NCBI GenBank assembly: GCA_945867665.1
Contig: CAMBIR010000002.1
Span: 1 to 48,038, forward strand
Direction: 5' to 3'
DNA length: 48,038 nt
Origin: an uncultured Bacillota bacterium
GTDB lineage: Bacteria; Bacillota_I; Bacilli_A; RF39; UBA660
How positions within the stretch are numbered: position 1 is the stretch's first letter; every line of letters starts with the position of its first letter. Below are positions 41,869-48,038 of the stretch, one piece after another. A program made the translations under genes and the position numbers. The notes under the pieces are model-generated. The model saw only the letters and a list, made by a program, of their open reading frames with translations. It did no database searches and was not told the DNA's origin.

Positions 41869-44151
41869 ATGAAAATGAAGATAAAGTTTAGAGAAATGAT
41901 ATTTTTTTCTTTGATTGTTTCTTTCTTTTTATTTATACCAATGGTAAAAGCGGATACTCGTAAATTTTATTCTTATTCTTCTGGTGATAGATGGTATTGC
42001 TATAATAATAAATTAAAAAGTACTGGAGTTTGTAATAATGGATCACGTATTTCTGTTAAAAAGTATACAAAAAAAGGAAAGAGTAGGGTAGTTTCTTATT
42101 GTGGAAATCGTTCAAAAACTTTATGCGATGGTTGTAATCATACTTTAGATAAATCATGGAATTCTGCTAATACTTGTGTTTATTATACTTATGTTAAGAA
42201 TAAGGGAACAAAACATTCTGATGGTGATTGTAGTAGTATTGTTGGACATATTCTTAAGCAAAATTATAATTGGAAGACAATTCAAAGAGCATTATGGAGT
42301 TATTTAGGGAACTCTGAATGGGGACCTTCTCCTTATTTTTATAAAGATTCTTACGCAATTGGTTCTTGGAATCATAGCGGTGATGTGAGAAAAATTATTA
42401 AAAAAGCATGGCAAGATTATGCAGCTAGTAGTGGGAATTCTTCTGCGAGTTCTACTAATGCTTCAGAAGCAAATATTACTGTTAAAATTGATGATAATAA
42501 TTTTTATTATATTGCTAATGGTTCAAGTTGTGGGGGAACAAGTGGTTTTTATAAGACAAAGAATTTTTCAGTTAAGAACACTGATTTAAATACAAGTGGC
42601 AATGGTAAAGTAATTAAAGTATTATTAGATACTGGGAATTCTGCTATTGAAATTTGTGGAGCTGGAATTAATTGTGATTCTAGTGTTGAAATTAATCTAA
42701 CTTATAATAATGCAGTTGAACTTTATTTGAAGACAACTAAAATTTTTAGTAATTCTACAGTTGCTCTTCCACTTGAAATTACGGCTTCTTATATTGAGAC
42801 ACAAACTGTTAATAATGCGAATATTTATGATTCAAAACGATATCTTAATTCAAAAACAAAGAATTTTAGTGCTGGAACAGCTCAACCTATGTTTGTTTTT
42901 GAGAAAGTAACGGGTACTTCTGTTATAGAAGTAGAACATGAATTTTCTAAGTCGTTTAATTTTATTCAAACACCTGTTTCTCATAATAATGCTTGTAGTG
43001 TTTTCAAGAATTCTGGACAGGCTATTCATGATTCTAACAATAAAGTTTGTGCTAATAATAGTAGCGATTCTAGTAGATATATTGCTCATTATAAAGATTG
43101 TAATTGTACATCGATAGAGTTGGATAATGGAAGTAAAGTAAATGTTATTTTAAATGAAGAAGTTTATTTTAAATATGGAAATTTAACGCCAAATTTGGTT
43201 TATGCTGGTGGTGGATTTGGATTAGCTCTTGGGGATAATGATGGTATTTCAACAGCATATTCTAGTAAAATTACTTGGGACTATTATGATTATGTAGGTA
43301 ATATTCCGTATTATTATAATGCCTTAGATACTACTAATTATAATGCTAATAATGTTAAAAATAAGATAGAAGAAAAATTAAAACAAAAAATTAAAAATAA
43401 ATCGATAAGTTTTAATTTTTATTCTGTTGATTCTAATAATCCAAAAGATAAAAATCTGGTTAATAGAGTTAATCAGCAAATTCATTTTTCAGACAAAAAT
43501 ATTAGTAACTTTGTTTCTTCAAATGGAAATGTTGGATTTTCAATGGCTGTTGATAAAATACAGTTGCCAAATGCTTATTTATCAAAAAATGGAGACGTTC
43601 GTTACAGTTCTAGCGAAAAATATTATATTAATGGTGGAAATAAATATTATATTCCTTTAAGGTATGATGGCAATAAGTTTAGTTTTAATATTGGTTCTAG
43701 TACTGAAAAGATAAATCTTAATTTGATGGATGGAATGAGTTTTAAATATAATGCAGATTGTAATGTTGATGTTTATAATGGGACAAATATTTGTAAAACA
43801 GGAGATTTTGATTGTAATGAAAGTAGTATATTAGGGATTAATTATAGAACAATTGATGTTTCCAATCCTTTTCCAAAGTATATTTCAGCTAATTGGAAAG
43901 ATTGGTATAATAATTCATCTAATCAAATTAGATTATCTAATACTTTTTCGAATAATCCTTTGTATTCAATTTCTCTTGATTCGAATGCTTTAAATGAAAT
44001 TGATAAAATTCAAACTTCTTATTCAGATTGGAATAATATTAATAAAAATGGTAGCAGTTCCTTTATAATAAATAATTTTTCTGTTAGAGCAAATGGTGAT
44101 AGTTATTGTGAAATTGGAAAATTTTCTTCAAACTGTGATATTAAAAAGTGA
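41869..44151 (+). CDS. Cys-rich exported protein with candidate thioester domain
   Basis: A 760-residue secreted protein (signal peptide ending near MVKA, residue ~28). Residues ~30-150 fit a Cys-Gln thioester domain (TED) as found in Gram-positive covalent adhesins: WYCYNNK supplies Cys44, and NWKTIQRALWSYLG supplies Gln139 in a T-x-Q-x-A-x-W-like setting, reached after HILKQNYNW. The match to the [YFL]CY and TQxAIW signature is imperfect. The rest (~200-760) is a large Asn/Ser-rich, Cys-containing region without a recognised fold. No LPxTG is present. GAGGAGGAG precedes the ATG. Sits in the Tad-like operon. Confidence 0.65.
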   Translation: MKMKIKFREMIFFSLIVSFFLFIPMVKADTRKFYSYSSGDRWYCYNNKLKSTGVCNNGSRISVKKYTKKGKSRVVSYCGNRSKTLCDGCNHTLDKSWNSANTCVYYTYVKNKGTKHSDGDCSSIVGHILKQNYNWKTIQRALWSYLGNSEWGPSPYFYKDSYAIGSWNHSGDVRKIIKKAWQDYAASSGNSSASSTNASEANITVKIDDNNFYYIANGSSCGGTSGFYKTKNFSVKNTDLNTSGNGKVIKVLLDTGNSAIEICGAGINCDSSVEINLTYNNAVELYLKTTKIFSNSTVALPLEITASYIETQTVNNANIYDSKRYLNSKTKNFSAGTAQPMFVFEKVTGTSVIEVEHEFSKSFNFIQTPVSHNNACSVFKNSGQAIHDSNNKVCANNSSDSSRYIAHYKDCNCTSIELDNGSKVNVILNEEVYFKYGNLTPNLVYAGGGFGLALGDNDGISTAYSSKITWDYYDYVGNIPYYYNALDTTNYNANNVKNKIEEKLKQKIKNKSISFNFYSVDSNNPKDKNLVNRVNQQIHFSDKNISNFVSSNGNVGFSMAVDKIQLPNAYLSKNGDVRYSSSEKYYINGGNKYYIPLRYDGNKFSFNIGSSTEKINLNLMDGMSFKYNADCNVDVYNGTNICKTGDFDCNESSILGINYRTIDVSNPFPKYISANWKDWYNNSSNQIRLSNTFSNNPLYSISLDSNALNEIDKIQTSYSDWNNINKNGSSSFIINNFSVRANGDSYCEIGKFSSNCDIKK

Positions 44152-44162
44152 GGTGATAAATA

Positions 44163-44831
44163 GTGAAATATCCTTTTTTAGCACTTGGAATGATTATGGT
44201 TGGAATGTCTGGGTTAATTTTTATTAATATGTTTCAATCGATTACGGTTAATAATGAAAGTGAGTATTATGTATTAAAAGAAGCGATGAAGGCCTCAATG
44301 TTAGAATCAATTGATTTGTCGTGTTATCGAAGTAATGAAAATGAAGGCTGTGGTGGTGTTGTAAAAATTTCAGAGCAGAAATTTGTTGAAAATTTTACAA
44401 GAAGATTTACCAAAAGTATTAATGGAAATGTAGAATCTTATAAATTGGAATTTTATGATATTATTGAATCTCCTCCTAAAGTTTCGGTTATAGTTAGAGG
44501 AAATGGTAATGAATATAAATTTCACACGGGACAGTCCATTTCTAATGATATTGCGAACACTCTAACAGGAATTTTAGAAACAAGTGATTATTCTGTAAAA
44601 GAAAATTCTAGTACTGTTAGTGGTAATGTTGATCTTCCTTCGTCGAATTTAAATTCTATGCAACCTAGTTTTTCTTATGATGATATTTATGTTGATGATC
44701 AAGGGCAAGTAAGTAGTAATTGTTCTATTGAAGTAAATGGTGTGCTTGTTGATTCTGATTGTGGGAATGAAGATGCTGGTGAAGATTTTAATTTAGATTC
44801 GGAATATGATGATGAAAAAGATGTTGAATAA
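44163..44831 (+). CDS. Pilin-like single-pass protein
   Basis: The 222-residue product starts MKYPFLALGMIMVGMSGLIF with an N-terminal helix (~5-24), then an ~120-residue external domain with three Cys and an Asp/Glu-rich C-terminus. The short N-terminal helix followed by a soluble part resembles TadE/F minor pseudopilins. A classic class III cleavage signal is not clear. GTG 44163 follows GAGGTGAT. Position before cpaB and cpaF genes supports a pilus role. Family not assigned with certainty. Confidence 0.6.
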   Translation: MKYPFLALGMIMVGMSGLIFINMFQSITVNNESEYYVLKEAMKASMLESIDLSCYRSNENEGCGGVVKISEQKFVENFTRRFTKSINGNVESYKLEFYDIIESPPKVSVIVRGNGNEYKFHTGQSISNDIANTLTGILETSDYSVKENSSTVSGNVDLPSSNLNSMQPSFSYDDIYVDDQGQVSSNCSIEVNGVLVDSDCGNEDAGEDFNLDSEYDDEKDVE

Positions 44832-44852
44832 ATTTGGAAGGGATGGTAATGA

Positions 44853-45716
44853 ATGAATAATTTATCTAGTTCAATAAAAAAAATTGTTAGTAATAAGAAT
44901 ACGATTACAATTATTGGGGTAATTTTATGTATTGTTATTTTGTATATTGGTTATAATTTTAGAATTAATCAAAAGGTGTCTTTATCAAGGGTTCCTTATG
45001 CTAATCAAACGATTCAACCTAGAACAGAAATTACTGAGGATATGGTTTCTTATATGAATGTTCCAGCGGCTTTTATTAAGGGAAGTTATTATAATGCTTC
45101 TAATCAAATCGTTGGGAAGTATGCTAAGGATGATATTATGATTGCGGAGGGAAGTTTATTTTATACTGATTTTTTGACGGATACTTCGACAGTTTCCAAT
45201 TCTGCGTTTAGTAATGTTAAGTCGAATGAAACGGTTATTAGTTATAATGTTGGGATGGATTCAACTTATGCGAATAGTATGATGCCTGGGGATATTATTA
45301 ATGTTTATTTTAAGGCTAAAGATGATAATGGTACAATTATGTTTGGTAAATTTATTAGTAATATTACTATTTTAGATGTTAAAAATAGTGATGGACAGAG
45401 AGTTTTTGAAAATACTACAGAATCTAGAACCCCGGCTTATATGTTGTTTGCTTTGCCAGAAGATATGCATTTGTTATTTAGAAAAGCAATTTATTTAAGC
45501 AATACTTATGAGGTAGAGTTAATATTAGTTCCTAATACACAAAAGCAAGAGAAAGATGATATGGAAGTGTATGTAAGTAGTAAAGATATTCAGACATTTA
45601 TTGATGAGAAAACAAAGATGGTATCAGTAGATGAAATTTTATCTAGTACTGAAGACAAGGTAAATACACAAGGTAATACTTCAAATAAAAAAGATTCATC
45701 TAGTAATAATGGATAA
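44853..45716 (+). CDS. CpaB-like (SAF domain) pilus assembly protein, copy 1
   Basis: A 287-residue protein with a membrane helix (TITIIGVILCIVILYIGY, ~18-35) and a SAF-type domain (VPYANQTIQPRTEITEDMVSY, matching the CpaB/RcpC SAF core), followed by a beta-rich part and an acidic/Ser tail. CpaB proteins (RcpC in Tad loci) help Flp pilus assembly. It is highly similar to the next gene over nearly its whole length, so the two arose by tandem duplication. In monoderms CpaB may act at the cell surface with the Tad motor. Confidence 0.82.
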   Translation: MNNLSSSIKKIVSNKNTITIIGVILCIVILYIGYNFRINQKVSLSRVPYANQTIQPRTEITEDMVSYMNVPAAFIKGSYYNASNQIVGKYAKDDIMIAEGSLFYTDFLTDTSTVSNSAFSNVKSNETVISYNVGMDSTYANSMMPGDIINVYFKAKDDNGTIMFGKFISNITILDVKNSDGQRVFENTTESRTPAYMLFALPEDMHLLFRKAIYLSNTYEVELILVPNTQKQEKDDMEVYVSSKDIQTFIDEKTKMVSVDEILSSTEDKVNTQGNTSNKKDSSSNNG

Positions 45717-45727
45717 GGAGGTATGTT

Positions 45728-46594
45728 ATGCAAGATTCTATTAAGAAATTTTTTAGTAATAAAAATACGGTTACAATCATTGGGATAATATTATGTGTGA
45801 TTGTTTTATATATTGGATATAATACTAGAATTAGTCAAAAGGTTTCTTTAACTAAAGTTCCTTATGCTAATCAGGAGATTGAGCCTAAGACTAAGATAAC
45901 AAATGATATGATTTCTTATATGCATGTTCCAGCTGCTTTTTTAGTAGGAAGTTATTATGAAAAAGAGGAAGAAATTGTGGGTAAGTATTCTCAATATAAT
46001 ACTAAAATTTTAGAAGGAAGTTTATTTTATAAAGATTTGATTATTAAAGCATCTAATTTACCAAATTCTGCATTTTTAAATGTTAAAGAAGATGAGACTG
46101 TTGTAAATTATTCTGTAAATATGGATTCTACTTATGCAAATAGTATGCGTCCAGATGATGTTATTAATATATATTTTAAAGCCAAAAGTGATGATGGTAC
46201 GATTATGTTTGGTAAGTTTATTAGTAATATTACGATTTTAGATGTTAAAGATGCAGATGGGCGTCATGTTTTTGAGAATACTTCGGAGGCAAGAACTCCT
46301 GCATATATGATGTTTGCTTTGCCAGAAGATATGCATCTATTATTTAGAAAAGCTATTTATTTAAGTGATAGCTATGAAGTTGAATTAATTTTGGTACCTA
46401 ATACTCAAGAGGTTACAAAGGAAGATACTGTTTATGTAAGTAGTAAAGATATTCAAAACTTTATTAATGATAAGACAAAGATGGTATCGGTAGATGAGAT
46501 TTTATCTAGTACTTCTGATAAAGTTACTACTGATGATAAGAAAGCAGATAATTCCAGTACAAATAATTCAAGTGATAAAAAAGATAATTCTTAA
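45728..46594 (+). CDS. CpaB-like (SAF domain) pilus assembly protein, copy 2
   Basis: A 288-residue tandem paralogue of copy 1 with the same helix, SAF region (VPYANQEIEPKTKITNDMISY) and the near-identical GKFISNITILDVK and MHLLFRKAIYL stretches. Differences cluster in the loop after the SAF core and in the tail. It starts 11 bp after copy 1 behind AAGGAGG. The two may form a heteromeric ring or serve different pilins. Codon use is like copy 1. Confidence 0.82.
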   Translation: MQDSIKKFFSNKNTVTIIGIILCVIVLYIGYNTRISQKVSLTKVPYANQEIEPKTKITNDMISYMHVPAAFLVGSYYEKEEEIVGKYSQYNTKILEGSLFYKDLIIKASNLPNSAFLNVKEDETVVNYSVNMDSTYANSMRPDDVINIYFKAKSDDGTIMFGKFISNITILDVKDADGRHVFENTSEARTPAYMMFALPEDMHLLFRKAIYLSDSYEVELILVPNTQEVTKEDTVYVSSKDIQNFINDKTKMVSVDEILSSTSDKVTTDDKKADNSSTNNSSDKKDNS

Positions 46595-46609
46595 GATAGA
46601 GGTGATTAG

Positions 46610-48016
46610 ATGAAAAATGAATTTACTCAAGTAGATTTTGGCCCTATTCAGGAATATTTAGATAATGATGATATTACAGATATTTCTTATAGTAATGGTG
46701 GACAAGTTTGGTTAAAGTCTTTATCTAAAGGAGTTTATCGAGTAGAAAATTCTGCAGTTAATAATGCTTTTATGGAAAAAATGGCTTTTCAGTGTGCTAA
46801 TTCAATGGGAAAATCTTTTAATATGGCTAATCCTTTTTTGGATGCTGAGGGTGCTGAACTTCGTATGAACTTTGTTCATGATTCTATTGCTCGAAATGGT
46901 ATTGCTGTTTTAATTCGTAAGACGCCTGCTAAAATCAGACTAGAGAAAGATAAGATTATTAAAGAAGATTATATTCGATTAGATATTCATGATTTTATTT
47001 TGAAATGTGTAGAAGGTCACTGTAATATTTTGGTTAGTGGAGAAACGGGTAGTGGTAAGACAGAATTTGTTAAGTATATGGCTGCTCATACGAAATATGA
47101 TGAAAAAATTATTACGATTGAAGATACTTTGGAGTTACACTTGGATAGAATTTTTCCAGAAAGAGATATTGTTGCGATGAAGACAAATAATATAGCAAGT
47201 TATGCTGATGTTTTAGTAACTTGTATGCGTCAGAATCCAAGGTGGATATTATTATCTGAGGTTAGAAGTGCAGAAGCAGTTATGGCTGTAAGAGATTCCA
47301 TTTCTTCTGGCCATAATATCTTATCTACTATTCATGCGGATAAGGCAGAGTCTATTCCTAGTCGTTTATATAGTTTGTTAGAGTCAAGTATAGATATGGA
47401 TCAGTTTTTAAGAAGTATTCACAGATATGTACAATTGGGTGTTCATATTAAAGGATATTATAGTAAGGAATTACAGAGGTTTAAGCGAGAAGTTTCTGAG
47501 GTTGTTGAATTTTTTGTTGATGATAATAATAAACCTGGATATCAAATTATTTATAAAAGAACTCCAGATGGTAAGACAGAAATTCACAATCCTACTAGAT
47601 ATTTGCTTGATTATTTAGAAAGTCAAGGCGTTATTATGCAGCCAGATATATTGGTAAAAGAAGAGTTTCACACTCCTAATCCTGTTTCTAATGAGATGAA
47701 TTCTTTGAATCAGGTGCAAACAGTTAGTTCTTCAAGAGTAATGAATAATCTTCCTAAAAATGTTGTTTCGAATGGGCAAGGTATGCAGAATCAAAATGTA
47801 AGAAACCAAAATTATTATCAAAATGGAGTGTCTAATAGCAAAGTAGTAGTTCAACCTCAAAATTTAGTTCGAAACAATGTAAATAGTAATATTAATTCAA
47901 ATGTTTCTGCTAATAATATGAAGGTTGTTTCTTCAAATACTAACATGGCAAATTATAATTCTGGTATTGTTAATTCTAATAATATGCGGTATAATGGAAC
48001 AAATAGTGTAGGATGA
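46610..48016 (+). CDS. cpaF: CpaF/VirB11-type secretion ATPase
   Basis: A 468-residue ATPase of the VirB11/TadA family, which powers Flp pilus assembly. It has Walker A GETGSGKT (residues 144-151), an Asp box around ITIEDTLELHL, Walker B ILLSEVRSAEA with Glu217, and a His box GHNILSTIHADKAES with His235 and His242. The first ~110 residues form the usual N-terminal domain. Unusual is the ~115-residue Asn/Gln/Ser/Val low-complexity tail after residue ~350. ATG 46610 follows GAGGTGAT. The same family supplies VirB11 in T4SS, so a link to the VirB4 locus is possible. Confidence 0.9.
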   Translation: MKNEFTQVDFGPIQEYLDNDDITDISYSNGGQVWLKSLSKGVYRVENSAVNNAFMEKMAFQCANSMGKSFNMANPFLDAEGAELRMNFVHDSIARNGIAVLIRKTPAKIRLEKDKIIKEDYIRLDIHDFILKCVEGHCNILVSGETGSGKTEFVKYMAAHTKYDEKIITIEDTLELHLDRIFPERDIVAMKTNNIASYADVLVTCMRQNPRWILLSEVRSAEAVMAVRDSISSGHNILSTIHADKAESIPSRLYSLLESSIDMDQFLRSIHRYVQLGVHIKGYYSKELQRFKREVSEVVEFFVDDNNKPGYQIIYKRTPDGKTEIHNPTRYLLDYLESQGVIMQPDILVKEEFHTPNPVSNEMNSLNQVQTVSSSRVMNNLPKNVVSNGQGMQNQNVRNQNYYQNGVSNSKVVVQPQNLVRNNVNSNINSNVSANNMKVVSSNTNMANYNSGIVNSNNMRYNGTNSVG

Positions 48017-48038
48017 TAGGTGGTGGTTTATTTGGAAA
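48017..48038 (+). other. Possible start of the next Tad-operon gene
   Basis: The last 22 bases hold AGGTGG and a TTG (48032-48034) or an earlier GTG as possible starts. A TadB/TadC platform gene would be expected here by analogy with Tad loci, but nothing can be confirmed. Confidence 0.25.

Noticed and set aside
1..48038. Alternative genetic code (UGA as Trp), as in Mycoplasma-like relatives
   Set aside because: UGA ends genes at the expected family length (for example at 48014-48016) and Trp positions in conserved motifs are UGG.
1..48038. CRISPR arrays, tRNA/rRNA genes, insertion sequences
   Set aside because: No regularly spaced direct repeats, cloverleaf-like sequence or transposase was seen by eye.

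Overview
The window is a low-GC, Gram-positive-type chromosome segment using the standard bacterial code: UGA is a stop (for example at 48014-48016) and Trp is UGG. Peptidoglycan genes (murG, murB, divIB/ftsQ, a class A PBP beside recU), lipoproteins with lipoboxes plus lspA, and homologues of Bacillus spore-associated proteins (YunB, YqfQ/VrrA, YjcZ-like microproteins, a SpoIID domain) indicate a Bacillota/Bacilli lineage with a monoderm wall. Strong A+T bias, G+T-rich coding on the + strand and many unfamiliar exported proteins suggest a poorly sampled, perhaps uncultured gut-type lineage. That placement is inference.

Layout. 1-3.9 kb is an accessory patch: a 3' remnant of a RhuM-family gene, a WG-repeat gene broken by one frameshift, and an A-rich 709-codon orphan. 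3.9-15.4 kb is mostly housekeeping: DUF1653, a metallopeptidase-like YugP paralogue that has lost HExxH, gpsA with a DUF192 gene, a prepilin, lspA-rluD, a TspO gene with no canonical start codon, a rhomboid protease, a YqfQ-like gene, pilC and pilD, and murG-murB-divIB. 15.4-23.7 kb is an operon of three membrane-anchored paralogues behind a perfect consensus promoter. The first encodes a 1929-residue protein with a Gly/Ser/Asn hinge and apparent fibronectin-III-like repeats.

23.8-34.0 kb carries a type IV secretion-like core: a Cys-rich exported protein ending in a VirB2-like domain, a VirB6-like protein, a PrgI/VirB3-like protein, a VirB4 encoded by two overlapping genes, and a single-chain wall hydrolase joining SpoIID, NlpC/P60 and zinc amidase domains. 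A lipoprotein, two YjcZ-like microproteins and a VirB2-like domain fused to an SGNH hydrolase follow. No relaxase or VirD4/TcpA coupling protein is visible here. 34.2-41.1 kb holds an XRE regulator with inverted repeats in its leader, asnS, a lipoprotein, the pbp-recU pair and yunB. 41.2-48.0 kb is a Tad/Flp-pilus-like operon: an exported membrane protein, a candidate thioester-domain adhesin, a pilin-like protein, two tandem CpaB-like proteins and a CpaF-type ATPase.

Working idea. The VirB4/VirB6/VirB2-like core, its wall-cutting enzyme, the FnIII surface proteins and the Tad/adhesin operon could form one envelope-spanning surface-display or adhesion apparatus that is not conjugative. This rests on gene content and proximity only.
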